A stretch of DNA of 64,000 nucleotides from an uncultured Flavobacteriaceae bacterium (GTDB lineage Bacteria; Bacteroidota; Bacteroidia; Flavobacteriales; Flavobacteriaceae): contig CANLVG010000001.1 of the NCBI GenBank assembly GCA_947494565.1, positions 744,001 through 808,000 of the forward strand, given 5' to 3'. The notes beneath the pieces were generated by a model. It made no database searches and was not told the origin of the DNA. It saw only the letters and a program-made list of their open reading frames with translations. The stretch's first letter is position 1. Each line of letters starts with the position of its first letter. This document shows, piece by piece, positions 9,175 to 17,547 of this stretch. A program made the position numbers and the translations under genes.

Positions 9175-9630
9175 TTAAGGTTTTTCGTTGTCCTTATTCC
9201 TAAAATGTGCGTAGAGACTGATCAATATCGCCGATCCAGAGACCAATGTCATGACAGTACCGGGAACAAAATTTACATAGCCTCCTAAATCCATAAAAAG
9301 AAAGTATCCCAAATCAGCTAAACCGCCAGTGAGGGCAGCTAGAAAAATCGCATTTTTGTTTCCTTTCAAAATATAGAATCCTGCAATTAGGGTCACTATA
9401 CCGATCCAAAACAAGTTGAAACCGTGCTGGCCAATTATTGCACCAGCCGCGGCGGGATAATCCATTTGTATTAGGGTTGGGTCTACCGAATCGGCTATTC
9501 CCGCAATGGAAGCCGAAATATCATCTGACCCTATGAATTTCATGGTCATTAACCCGGCCAGAATGTGGACAAGGCCCCAAACGATCCAAAGCAGCCCTGA
9601 TATATTAAAGAGTAGTTTTACCTGTTTCAT
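9175..9630 (-). CDS. Small four-helix membrane protein
   Basis: The 151-residue protein has four hydrophobic helices (about 8-30, 63-80, 84-105, 112-138) and short loops. It begins MKQVKLLFNISGLLWIVWG. It recalls the DoxX-like/DUF4345 style of small membrane proteins but I cannot assign a family. It sits between the FMN reductase and the luciferase-like monooxygenase genes with very short gaps, so it is almost certainly co-transcribed with them. Its role could be in membrane redox chemistry, but this is only positional. Confidence 0.7.
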   Translation of the reverse strand: MKQVKLLFNISGLLWIVWGLVHILAGLMTMKFIGSDDISASIAGIADSVDPTLIQMDYPAAAGAIIGQHGFNLFWIGIVTLIAGFYILKGNKNAIFLAALTGGLADLGYFLFMDLGGYVNFVPGTVMTLVSGSAILISLYAHFRNKDNEKP

Positions 9631-9641
9631 AACTATTTACT

Positions 9642-10184
9642 TTAGTATTGAATTTCTATAGATCGCTGAAATCGTTCGATTTTGTCTACCAGTTCCCTTT
9701 TTAGCTGCGTATTGACCAACTGTCCATCCTGAAAATTGGTGTGAAATGACGGCAATGAAAACTGCGCAATGACATTACCACCCAAGTGGGGCATTAGCTT
9801 ACCAATAATTTCCAAAACACTTGTCCCTCCCCGACCTCCTGGAGAGACAGCCATAAGTAATAGCGGTTTATTCGCCCAGAACTTCATATCGATTCTGGAG
9901 GCCCAATCCCATAGATTTTTGAAAGCGGCCGTGGGCATTCCGTTGTATTCCGCCAATGATAATACAATGGCATCAACCGATTGAACGGTGTTATAAAAGT
10001 GTTGTACATTTTCGGGTATGCCCATGGATGCTTCTAGATCTGGGCTATAAAGCGGTAGCACCAAGTCGTTCCAATCTATACTGACTAGAGTGCTATCTTC
10101 AATTTGTGAGGCCACATAAGTAGCAAAAAGTGTGTTGATAGAGGTTGAACTATTGCTCGCCCCAAAAGCTAGGACTTTCTTCAT
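9642..10184 (-). CDS. NADPH-dependent FMN reductase family protein
   Basis: The 180-residue flavodoxin-like protein starts MKKVLAFGASNSSTSIN, the phosphate-binding loop of the NADPH-dependent FMN reductase family. Further family features are SLAEYNGMPTAAFKNLWDW and the loop SPGGRGGTSVL. It is cytoplasmic and should reduce FMN, quinones or azo dyes. It is the first gene of the minus-strand set leading to the small membrane protein and the luciferase-like monooxygenase. It may provide reduced flavin for that enzyme (inference). A Crp-like gene on the same strand lies 85 bases upstream. Confidence 0.88.
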   Translation of the reverse strand: MKKVLAFGASNSSTSINTLFATYVASQIEDSTLVSIDWNDLVLPLYSPDLEASMGIPENVQHFYNTVQSVDAIVLSLAEYNGMPTAAFKNLWDWASRIDMKFWANKPLLLMAVSPGGRGGTSVLEIIGKLMPHLGGNVIAQFSLPSFHTNFQDGQLVNTQLKRELVDKIERFQRSIEIQY

Positions 10185-10269
10185 GACAATTTGTATTTAC
10201 ATTGTTACTACAAAGTTGCCATTGTTCATACCACTATACATTAACCTAGATTAAGAAATGTAGCAAGTC

Positions 10270-10740
10270 TTACTTCTTTCGCAGTCGATTTCTTTTCACC
10301 TTACTTAAGGCCTCTGGGGTCATACCCAAATACGAGGCGATCATTTTCTGGGGAACACGTTGCAGAATATCGGGATAGGTCTGCTCAAAGTGTTCATAGC
10401 GTTCAATAGCAGAGGCGCTCATCAACAAAATCACTCTTTTTTGTAATACGCTTATGCGTCGCATCAAAGGGGCTACGTTAGGGGTTTCTTTAGCTAGGTC
10501 TTTCTCGACCACACGTACAATGGTATCCTCTAGAGCATCGATAAACAAATCAACAGGCACTTCGACAGGGCTATTATCGGCCACCACCCAGCCTTCAGGA
10601 CCAAACATAAAAATATGCTCCTTTCCTTTCGCATCAATAGTATAGCTTCTTAAAAGTCCCCTTACCACGTGATACACTTTTGAATTCAAATCCCCAGGAC
10701 GCTGGATAATCTCTCCTTTTTTTAGATTAAGTCTTCGCAT
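10270..10740 (-). CDS. Crp/Fnr-family regulator, N-terminally short
   Basis: The 156-residue protein contains most of a cyclic-nucleotide-binding beta-roll (LKKGEIIQRPGDLNSKVYHVVRGLLRSY) and a C-terminal helix-turn-helix (VPQKMIASYLGMTPEALSKVKR). Flavobacterial members are usually about 185-195 residues; this one lacks some 30 residues of the N-terminal helix. The frame upstream stays open for a while but offers no ATG, so the shortening is not fixed by choosing another start. It may be a shortened but working protein or use a rare start. It probably regulates the flavoenzyme operon next door. Typical phosphate-cassette residues for cAMP are not obvious. Confidence 0.75.
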   Translation of the reverse strand: MRRLNLKKGEIIQRPGDLNSKVYHVVRGLLRSYTIDAKGKEHIFMFGPEGWVVADNSPVEVPVDLFIDALEDTIVRVVEKDLAKETPNVAPLMRRISVLQKRVILLMSASAIERYEHFEQTYPDILQRVPQKMIASYLGMTPEALSKVKRNRLRKK

Positions 10741-11033
10741 TGTTTTATTTTGACTTCTAGGTATTACTCCATAAAGACAACAAGATAAGCATTGGTCGTC
10801 TGCTCATCAATTCTTACTCGCAAGAATCATGTTTAGTAATTTTAAATGATCGAAACCGGTTTCCAAATACCGGTTTTATGAAGCGTGACCAGCAACTAAA
10901 AATGAAAATACCACCCTTGTTGCTTTGTCCTGTTTGTTTTGTAGGAGATTTGGACAAGAGAATCGTGGTTTTGGAAAAGAATAAACTATACGTATGACGG
11001 AACTTTGTACCCTAGTATTAAAACAAGAAAAAG

Positions 11034-11789
11034 ATGCGACAAAAAACAGCAATTATTACAGGTGCAAGTCGGGGCTTGGGTAAAGACATGGCCCTTGAGC
11101 TAGCTAAAGATGCGGTGGATATTATCTTCTCGTACCATAGCAATGAAACGAAAGCAAAAGAACTCATTTCGGAAATTGAAGCCATTGGGCAAAAAGCAGT
11201 TGCTTTTCAATTCGATGCGAACTCCCCAGAAAGTGGAAAAGCGTTTATGAATCAAGCCATCGATTATTTAAAAAGAGAAAATGGAAGCTCGGGTTTTGAT
11301 TTTTTAATCAACAATGCCGGTACCGGAGCGTACAATTTAGTAGCGGATACCACCGAAGTGCAATTCGATGAAATGATGAACATACACTTGAAAAGTGTCT
11401 ACTTCTTAACGCAAGCAGCCCTACCCCATTTAAAGGAATCGGGTAGAATCATCAACATATCAAGTGGATTGGCCCGCTTTAGTCTACCCGGAATGTCAGC
11501 TTATGCCATGATGAAAGGGGGTGTCGAAGTCTTTACACGCTATTTGGCCAAAGAACTAGGCGGACGCAAGATAACTGCAAATGTGGTCGCGCCCGGAGCC
11601 ATTGCAACGAACTTTTCCGGAGGCAGCAATCGACAGGAGGATAAGCAAGCCTTGATCTCTAGCATCACAGCATTGGGACGCGTCGGGGAAGCAGATGACA
11701 TCGGCGGAGTCGTCGCCTTTTTATGTTCCGATAAGGCAGGATGGGTCAATGGACAACGCATTGAAGTTTCCGGGGGAATGTTGGTATGA
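11034..11789 (+). CDS. Short-chain dehydrogenase/reductase (SDR)
   Basis: The 251-residue protein is a classical SDR. The nucleotide-binding motif TGASRGLG is at 9-16, NNAG at 93-96, and the catalytic Ser (143/144), Tyr157 and Lys161 are in place (NISSGLARFSLPGMSAYAMMK). The end GWVNGQRIEVSGGMLV fits the family. It is cytoplasmic and uses NAD(P)H; the substrate is unknown. It ends at a perfect terminator hairpin, after which an AraC-type regulator starts on the same strand. SDR and AraC regulator pairs of this kind are common in Flavobacteriaceae. Confidence 0.92.
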   Translation: MRQKTAIITGASRGLGKDMALELAKDAVDIIFSYHSNETKAKELISEIEAIGQKAVAFQFDANSPESGKAFMNQAIDYLKRENGSSGFDFLINNAGTGAYNLVADTTEVQFDEMMNIHLKSVYFLTQAALPHLKESGRIINISSGLARFSLPGMSAYAMMKGGVEVFTRYLAKELGGRKITANVVAPGAIATNFSGGSNRQEDKQALISSITALGRVGEADDIGGVVAFLCSDKAGWVNGQRIEVSGGMLV

Positions 11790-11799
11790 CATGAAAGAG

Positions 11800-11829
11800 G
11801 AAGAAGACCCTTAGTGGTCTTCTTCTTTT
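11800..11829 (+). terminator. Rho-independent terminator after the SDR gene
   Basis: A perfect 10-bp stem (gaagaagacc / ggtcttcttc) with a six-base loop is followed by TTTTC. It lies 10 bases after the SDR stop codon and just before the AraC gene, so the regulator probably has its own promoter or depends on readthrough. Confidence 0.75.
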
Positions 11830-11845
11830 CATTAAATTTAAAACG

Positions 11846-12763
11846 ATGAATGAGCTACAGCATTTTAAAAAAGTGGGGGACTACCATAAATTGGCCAACT
11901 TACCGGCGCCGGAACATCCGCTTATCAGCTTGGTGGACTACAAGGAGGTAAAATATCCTGATGATGTACTAAAACTTCGTTGGCAACAAGATTATTACAC
12001 CATTGGATTAAAGCGCAATGTGCCCCATAAGTTTTTTTACGGGCAACAAGAATATGATTTTGATGAAGGGTTGATGACTTTCGTGGCTCCAAAACAGGTC
12101 ATGAGCTTGGGAGATAATCCGAATATCAGAACCAGAAAACCTTCGGGGTATTTATTATTGGTACATCCTGATTTTCTATGGAACAGTTCTTTGGCCCGTC
12201 AGATTCAGAACTATGATTTCTTCGGATATGGGGTCCGCGAATCACTCTTCCTTTCACAAAAGGAAGAAGAACAGATGGAATCCATTCTTAAAAATATACG
12301 GAACGAATACCGTTCCAACATCGATAAATTCAGTCAGAAGATCATCGTCGCTCAACTGGAGTTGCTCTTAAATTATGCCGAACGTTTTTACGAACGACAA
12401 TTTATTACACGTACTATTTCAAACCACGAAATCGTCGGCCAATTAGAATCGCTTTTGAACGACTACTTTAAAGATGACACCCTTATCGAAAAAGGATTAC
12501 CCTCCGTGCAGTGGGTTGCGGCCGAGTTACATCGCTCTCCGAATTACTTGAGTAGTTTGCTCAAATCGGAAACAGGACAAAGCACCCAACAACACATTCA
12601 TGACAAACTGATTACCAAGGCCAAGGAGCACCTGTCTACCACTACCCTTTCGGTAAGTGAGATAGCTTATAAACTTGGCTTTGAACGTCATACTTCATTC
12701 ACGAAATTGTTCAAAACCAAAACCCAGATGACCCCATTGGAATTCCGGAAAGCGTTCAACTAG
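11846..12763 (+). CDS. AraC-family transcriptional regulator
   Basis: The 305-residue protein has an N-terminal cupin-like sensing half and a C-terminal pair of helix-turn-helix motifs. The second HTH carries the family signature SVSEIAYKLGFERHTSFTKLF followed by KTQMTPLEFRK. It most likely controls the SDR gene immediately upstream, separated only by a terminator. The inducer is unknown. Confidence 0.9.
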   Translation: MNELQHFKKVGDYHKLANLPAPEHPLISLVDYKEVKYPDDVLKLRWQQDYYTIGLKRNVPHKFFYGQQEYDFDEGLMTFVAPKQVMSLGDNPNIRTRKPSGYLLLVHPDFLWNSSLARQIQNYDFFGYGVRESLFLSQKEEEQMESILKNIRNEYRSNIDKFSQKIIVAQLELLLNYAERFYERQFITRTISNHEIVGQLESLLNDYFKDDTLIEKGLPSVQWVAAELHRSPNYLSSLLKSETGQSTQQHIHDKLITKAKEHLSTTTLSVSEIAYKLGFERHTSFTKLFKTKTQMTPLEFRKAFN

Positions 12764-12794
12764 CTCACCGCATTTCCAATGGGGTGCATATAGC

Positions 12795-13274
12795 TTATAT
12801 CTCTTCTACCAACCAGGCCTTCATCATCCAGACCGTTTTTTCCTGTTCGCTAATGAAATCGCTCATCATGCTATTGGTACCTTCGTCATTCGCCGTGTCG
12901 GAAGCCTCAAGAATCCGCCTTTCGATGAGTAACAGTTCCGTCAATGAATCAACGATCAACCGAATAGCATCTTCATCACGGCTAATATTTTTGCCTACCG
13001 GCACATTTGAGTGATCGATGTACTCCTTAAAGGTATGCTCTGGTACCCCACCCAAAGTAAGCACGCGTTCGGCAATCATATCGACCTTCGTATTCGCGTC
13101 GGTATACAACTCCTCGAATTTGAGATGCAAATCGAAAAAGCGTTTGCCCTTGATATTCCAATGTATTCCTCTTAAGTTTTGATAATAGGTTTGAAAATTA
13201 GCGAGCAATATGTTTAAATCGCCTCGCAATTCTTTTGATTTTTCGATGCTTAAACCGATACTATTTCTTTCCAT
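12795..13274 (-). CDS. dps: Dps, ferritin-like DNA-protection protein
   Basis: The 159-residue protein is a member of the Dps/NAP ferritin-like family, which forms 12-subunit cages, oxidises Fe(II) with peroxide and protects DNA. The inter-subunit ferroxidase ligands have exactly the family spacing: H38, H50, E54, D65 and E69 (H-x11-H-x3-E-x10-D-x3-E); position 54 is Glu where most members have Asp. The segment IHWNIKGKRFFDLH is the family signature. It is divergent from an OxyR-type gene across 129 bases, which strongly suggests peroxide control (inference from context). Confidence 0.92.
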   Translation of the reverse strand: MERNSIGLSIEKSKELRGDLNILLANFQTYYQNLRGIHWNIKGKRFFDLHLKFEELYTDANTKVDMIAERVLTLGGVPEHTFKEYIDHSNVPVGKNISRDEDAIRLIVDSLTELLLIERRILEASDTANDEGTNSMMSDFISEQEKTVWMMKAWLVEEI

Positions 13275-13403
13275 CTTGTTTTATTTAAGGTGTTGTTCCT
13301 TCTCTAAGTCGGGAAGTCTATTATAAGTTTACAGAATAAAAAAAATGATTTCAATAGGTTTTGTTGATGGTTTTTTTATATTTTTAAAACCTTAATCCAT
13401 CGT
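13275..13403. promoter_or_regulatory. Shared dps/oxyR divergent control region
   Basis: This AT-rich 129-base stretch must contain both promoters of the divergent dps and oxyR genes. I see no clean Bacteroidota promoter consensus, but the position makes it the expected OxyR binding region. Confidence 0.5.
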
Positions 13404-14345
13404 ATGACCATTACCCAATTACAATACGTTCTTGCCGTTGCGGAATATCGAAATTTTACGCTAGCAGCGCAGAAAAGTTATGTGACCCAACCCACCTTGA
13501 GTATGCAAGTACAAAAGCTTGAAGATGAGTTGGACGTGCTCATTTTCGATCGCGGTAAAAAGCCGATCGCCGTTACCGAAGTGGGTAAAAAAATTGTTGC
13601 ACAGGCCAAAAACATCGTTAATGAGGCCAACCGGATCAAAGATATCGTCGATCAAGACAAAGGTTTTATCGGCGGTGATTTTATATTGGGCATCATTCCG
13701 ACCATTATGCCCACCCTCTTACCGATGTTCCTAAAGGCGTTTATCAATAAGTATCCTCGGGTGAATTTGATTATTAAGGAACAATCGACGGAAAGTCTGA
13801 TACGCAATATTCAAGATGGCCATATTGATGCTGCCATTGCGGCTACTCCACTGGAAATTGAGTTTATCAAAGAACGTCCGTTATACTATGAACCTTTTGT
13901 TGGGTACGTTCCTAAAAATCATCGCTTGGGCAACGCCAAGACATTGGCCCCAGAAGATTTGGATGTAAGTGATGTATTGCTCTTGCAGGATGGCCATTGT
14001 TTTCGAGACGGGGTCATCAACCTGTGCAAGGCCCCCAAGAAAATGGAGGACGATCACTTTCAATTGGAAAGTGGAAGTTTTGAAACCCTGGTCAATTTGG
14101 CCGATGAAGATATGGGAATGACACTGCTACCCTATTTAAATACGTTAGAGTTGGATGAAGCCAAGCAAAAAAACCTAAAATATTTTAATAACCCCTCACC
14201 GGCTCGTGAGGTAAGTTTGATCTATCATAAAAGTGAACTGAAAATTCAGATTACCGATGCACTACGTGATGTCATTTCGGGAATCGTTCGCGGGGCAATC
14301 GCATTTCAAGACGTGCAGATTATCAGCCCCATCAATCAAAAATAA
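13404..14345 (+). CDS. oxyR: OxyR, LysR-type peroxide sensor
   Basis: The 313-residue LysR-family protein has an N-terminal winged HTH (MTITQLQYVLAVAEYRNFTLAAQ, TQPTLSMQVQKLEDEL) and a substrate-binding-like C-terminal domain. The redox switch of OxyR is present as C199 and C208 in QDGHCFRDGVINLC, the same spacing and numbering as the E. coli protein. Oxidation of this pair by hydrogen peroxide turns OxyR into an activator. The divergent dps gene is the obvious target. The gene ends just before a hairpin that serves the convergent small gene. Confidence 0.92.
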   Translation: MTITQLQYVLAVAEYRNFTLAAQKSYVTQPTLSMQVQKLEDELDVLIFDRGKKPIAVTEVGKKIVAQAKNIVNEANRIKDIVDQDKGFIGGDFILGIIPTIMPTLLPMFLKAFINKYPRVNLIIKEQSTESLIRNIQDGHIDAAIAATPLEIEFIKERPLYYEPFVGYVPKNHRLGNAKTLAPEDLDVSDVLLLQDGHCFRDGVINLCKAPKKMEDDHFQLESGSFETLVNLADEDMGMTLLPYLNTLELDEAKQKNLKYFNNPSPAREVSLIYHKSELKIQITDALRDVISGIVRGAIAFQDVQIISPINQK

Positions 14346-14346
14346 A

Positions 14347-14369
14347 AGCCCCACTTGAAAAGCGGGGCT
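14347..14369 (-). terminator. Terminator hairpin between oxyR and a convergent small gene
   Basis: The stem gccccactt / aagcggggc (one A-C mismatch) has a three-base loop. Read on the minus strand it is followed by TTTTATTTTT, a proper T-tract, so it mainly ends the small minus-strand gene. The plus side lacks a good T-tract. Confidence 0.75.
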
Positions 14370-14373
14370 CCTA

Positions 14374-14571
14374 TTATGCCTTTAAGTAAAGAAGGCTTTC
14401 TTGTAGTTCTGGTTTGTCGGTAATAAATTGTCGTAACCAGAGTTTTAATTCTTCAATTTCATGGGGGAGTAAATTTGAAATCGCTTTTTTTAGTTCTTTG
14501 CAAAACAGCTTCGTATCGAAGCTTACTTTTTTGAGTACGGTCTTCGTGTACTCAAGCATTGCTCTAGCCAT
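14374..14571 (-). CDS. Small conserved-looking hypothetical protein
   Basis: This 65-residue, helix-rich cytoplasmic protein begins MARAMLEYTKTVLKKVSFD and ends ELQESLLYLKA. The gene has its own terminator, which supports it being real. Small proteins of this pattern occur widely in Flavobacteriaceae next to housekeeping genes, but no function is known to me. Confidence 0.65.
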   Translation of the reverse strand: MARAMLEYTKTVLKKVSFDTKLFCKELKKAISNLLPHEIEELKLWLRQFITDKPELQESLLYLKA

Positions 14572-14733
14572 ATTTCAAAATGTTTAATTAATTAGTTGTC
14601 AGTAGGACGTTTTCGCCTTATAAAGTTAAACAGAAAAGTATATATGATATTGCCCCTTATTTGTTAAAAATTAAATAAATTCATGTTAAGGCAATTCAGT
14701 ATCTTTCCCACAGGATTAACCTACCTTAAGCTT

Positions 14734-16002
14734 ATGAAAAAAACAACCCTCTTCATATTGCTCCCTGCACTAATTATCGGTTGTTCAAGTGCAAAACGCA
14801 GTCTGCTAAAGAATACCGAAACATTCCTTCAATCTGCATTTTACGACGAGCAGTTCACGGGCTTTCTCCTGATAAATTCACAAAACAAGGATACCTTGTT
14901 AGATTTTAACAGTAGCAAATACTTTACTCCCGCCAGCAATACAAAGATATTCACATTGTTCACTGCCCTACAGCTATTACCTGATCATATTCCCGCTTTA
15001 AAGTATATCGAGCAAGGGGATACACTATTTGTGGAAGGAACCGGAGACCCCACGTTTCTCCACTCCTACTTTGAGCAAAACAGTACCATCGACTTCTTAA
15101 ATCAATACGATCATATTGCACTACATCTCGATAACTATAAGGAAGAAAAACTTGGTTCGGGTTGGGCTTGGGACGATTACCACTATTACTACCAACCAGA
15201 AATAGGTGCTTTACCGATGTACGGTAATGTAACCACCGTCCACAATTCCAGTCCGATGCAGGTGACCCCCTCTTATTTTAAGGATTCGGTCATCGCCATC
15301 CGTTATCATAAGAATCGGGATTTGGAACAAAATCGATTTTATTTCTCCTCGCGCCGAAAAGATACTGTGGAAATCCCGTTTAGAACTAGTGCCCTATTAA
15401 CCCAAACGCTATTGCAAAAGGCCCTTAAAAAGGAGATTTCCTTGGTACAGCAGCTACCTCAGAGTGATAAAAAGGTGTTTTACAGCGTCGCCACGGATAC
15501 TGTATTAAAACGCATGATGCAGGTAAGTGACAATTTTTTGGCAGAGCAACTTCTTCTCTTGAGTTCTTCCACCCTCTCGGATACACTTAGCAGCACCAAG
15601 GTGCGCGATCACATCTTGGAACAGCAATTGAGCAATGTAACACATCCGCCAAGATGGGTGGACGGATCTGGTCTCTCAAGGTACAATTTATTCACTCCCG
15701 GCTCAATGGTGACCGTTCTAGACAAGCTATATGATCAGCTACCCCATGAGCGCCTGTTTGATTTTTTCCCTGCCGGAGGAATCAACGGTACGTTGGAAGA
15801 TTGGTATGCCGGAGATGCGGAGCCCTATATCTACGCCAAATCGGGCAGTCTGGGCAATGTCTATTGTCTTAGCGGTTATCTACTGACCAAGTCAGGTAAA
15901 ACCTTGATTTTCAGTTTTATGAACAATCATTTTCGACAACCTACCGCTGAAGTGAAAAAAAGGATGCAACAAATCTTCGAGGAGATTCGAGACTTGTACT
16001 AA
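14734..16002 (+). CDS. dacB: D-alanyl-D-alanine carboxypeptidase, PBP4/S13 type, lipoprotein
   Basis: An upstream in-frame ATG exists at 14683, but the start at 14734 gives a proper lipoprotein signal (MKKTTLFILLPALIIGC), so I chose it; the protein is then 422 residues. The three penicillin-binding motifs are present: SNTK (active Ser of ASNTKIF), SDN (VSDNFLAEQ) and KSG (AKSGSLGNVYCLSGY). The enzyme should trim or cut peptidoglycan cross-links from the periplasmic side. It converges with msrA and overlaps it by four bases. Confidence 0.88.
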   Translation: MKKTTLFILLPALIIGCSSAKRSLLKNTETFLQSAFYDEQFTGFLLINSQNKDTLLDFNSSKYFTPASNTKIFTLFTALQLLPDHIPALKYIEQGDTLFVEGTGDPTFLHSYFEQNSTIDFLNQYDHIALHLDNYKEEKLGSGWAWDDYHYYYQPEIGALPMYGNVTTVHNSSPMQVTPSYFKDSVIAIRYHKNRDLEQNRFYFSSRRKDTVEIPFRTSALLTQTLLQKALKKEISLVQQLPQSDKKVFYSVATDTVLKRMMQVSDNFLAEQLLLLSSSTLSDTLSSTKVRDHILEQQLSNVTHPPRWVDGSGLSRYNLFTPGSMVTVLDKLYDQLPHERLFDFFPAGGINGTLEDWYAGDAEPYIYAKSGSLGNVYCLSGYLLTKSGKTLIFSFMNNHFRQPTAEVKKRMQQIFEEIRDLY

Positions 16003-16502
16003 GACGCAAGCCCGTCCTTTACCTTGTTCGAAAACTTGGTTGCTAAGAGCTTCAGCTTAGGTTCGATATAGGTTTGGCAAAAAGGCCTTTCCTGATCCGA
16101 AAAATAATAGTCGTGAAACCGAGTATCGGAGGGTTTGAACATTTTAAAAGGAAGTACCAGCGTAATTAATTCTTCGTTGAAATCGGTCTGTAATTCACTA
16201 ATGAGCATACGCGCGAAATCAGCATCCTTCCCATTGAAGGTATAGATAGCCGAGCGATATTTTGATCGCATGCTATGCGCAACACTACTTTTGTGCGTAT
16301 GCAAGTGAATGGCGATCAAATCTTTAAGGGAAACCGCACCGGCATCGTAATGTACAATAACAGCTTCTGAGTACGATGCGTTAGAACCTGATGAAGCAAT
16401 AAAACCTTGTTCTACCTTGATCACCCCTTTGAGGGATTGATACACGGCTTCCGTACACCAGTGGCATCCTCCTCCAAGACCTATTTTATGTACTGTTGGC
16501 AT
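15999..16502 (-). CDS. msrA: Peptide methionine sulfoxide reductase MsrA, variant form
   Basis: From the ATG at 16502 the protein is 167 residues; an upstream ATG at 16538 would add a poorly conserved, Phe-rich dozen residues. The catalytic motif is GCHWC (C13 and C16) where classical MsrA has GCFWC. Downstream, QGFIASSGSNASYSEAVIVHYD fits the fold. Near the end the usual YHQxY block is replaced by FHDYYFSDQERPFCQTYI, whose C142 could be a resolving cysteine. The enzyme reduces methionine-S-sulfoxide; no signal peptide suggests the cytoplasm. It follows nudK on the same strand by 44 bases. Confidence 0.85.
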   Translation of the reverse strand: MPTVHKIGLGGGCHWCTEAVYQSLKGVIKVEQGFIASSGSNASYSEAVIVHYDAGAVSLKDLIAIHLHTHKSSVAHSMRSKYRSAIYTFNGKDADFARMLISELQTDFNEELITLVLPFKMFKPSDTRFHDYYFSDQERPFCQTYIEPKLKLLATKFSNKVKDGLAS

Positions 16503-16546
16503 AGGAAATACGTCGAAAAAGAAAAGATTACATAACAACCGGGAAC

Positions 16547-17134
16547 CTAAGCATTGAAAATTCCGGTAAGGGCAGTGTATTGCAATAGCATGATGGTCTT
16601 CGCATCCTTTATCCGCCCATCCGTAATCATCGTCAAGGTCTCTTCAAAAGGGTATTCCAATACCTCGATATTTTCGGTTTCATGTTCCGCGCCACCACCG
16701 GCACTTACCTTCATTCGGTCTTCGTAAAAACCAAGAAAGAAATACAGAATCTCGGTCACCGAACCCGGTGACATATAGCTTTCAAATACCTTGGTGACCT
16801 CGTTGATGTGATACCCGGTCTCCTCTTCTACCTCTTTTTTGATACAATCTTCAGGGTGGTCGCCATCCAATAAACCGGCACAGACCTCGACCATCATTCC
16901 ATCTTCATTGCCATTCACATAGGTCGGCATACGAAATTGACGTGTGAGGATCACCGTTCCTTTTTCTTGGTTGCAGAGTAGAATAGCCGCTCCATTTCCT
17001 CGATCATACGCCTCTCTATATTGCTGTTCCCAACTACCATCATCTTTTTGGTACTCAAAACTGAACTTGTTCAATGTATACCAATTATCGGAAAGAAGCT
17101 CTTTTTTTATATGTCGTACACGCTCATTCAGCAT
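16547..17134 (-). CDS. nudK: NudK-type GDP-mannose/nucleoside-diphosphate-sugar hydrolase
   Basis: The protein (195 residues from the ATG at 17134; a start at 17146 is possible) follows the E. coli NudK pattern along its length: AYDRGNGAAILL, ILTRQFRMPTYVNGNEDG, the modified Nudix box AGLLDGDHPEDCIKKEVEEE with TGY, then SYMSPGSVTE and DGRIKDAKT. NudK cleaves GDP-mannose and related nucleotide sugars in the cytoplasm. Its start overlaps the upstream DUF4406 gene by 11 bases, so the two are translationally linked. Confidence 0.88.
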   Translation of the reverse strand: MLNERVRHIKKELLSDNWYTLNKFSFEYQKDDGSWEQQYREAYDRGNGAAILLCNQEKGTVILTRQFRMPTYVNGNEDGMMVEVCAGLLDGDHPEDCIKKEVEEETGYHINEVTKVFESYMSPGSVTEILYFFLGFYEDRMKVSAGGGAEHETENIEVLEYPFEETLTMITDGRIKDAKTIMLLQYTALTGIFNA

Positions 17135-17483
17135 CGGGAATATCATTTATATCATAATACACTTTTAATCCGAGTTTTTTGGCCAGTTTTACATCTTGAT
17201 CCGCTCCATTTGAAACTCCTTCAATTCGCAATATGGCATCGCATTTTGCAAGTACGCGATGCGATGCCGGATATTGTATCTCCGTGAAGATCGCATCGCC
17301 CACTTCTTTCGAACCTGCCATTTTCATCAATGGGTTGGCCACCCATTCCCCTATCATGGGTATGTGCCCCTTTCTAAAAATAGGGAGGGCAGGGGCCTCA
17401 AGTCGATCCATGTTCTGCTGAATCAAAATCGGATCGTTACCCGTACCACTTCTATACGGACCTGCAATTAAGATCATCATCAT
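17124..17483 (-). CDS. DUF4406 / nucleoside deoxyribosyltransferase-like protein
   Basis: The 119-residue protein begins with up to three consecutive ATG codons (MMMILIAGPYRSGTG). The AGPYRSG loop and the later GVSNGADQDVKLAKKLG resemble the nucleoside 2-deoxyribosyltransferase fold found in DUF4406. It overlaps the Nudix gene nudK, so a joint role in nucleotide turnover is plausible (inference). No biochemical function is certain. Confidence 0.7.
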   Translation of the reverse strand: MMMILIAGPYRSGTGNDPILIQQNMDRLEAPALPIFRKGHIPMIGEWVANPLMKMAGSKEVGDAIFTEIQYPASHRVLAKCDAILRIEGVSNGADQDVKLAKKLGLKVYYDINDIPDAE

Positions 17484-17547
17484 ATGTCTTTTTTTTGTAA
17501 AGATCGTAAACTACCCCTACCAAAAAATTAAGATAGTTTAAGACCTT

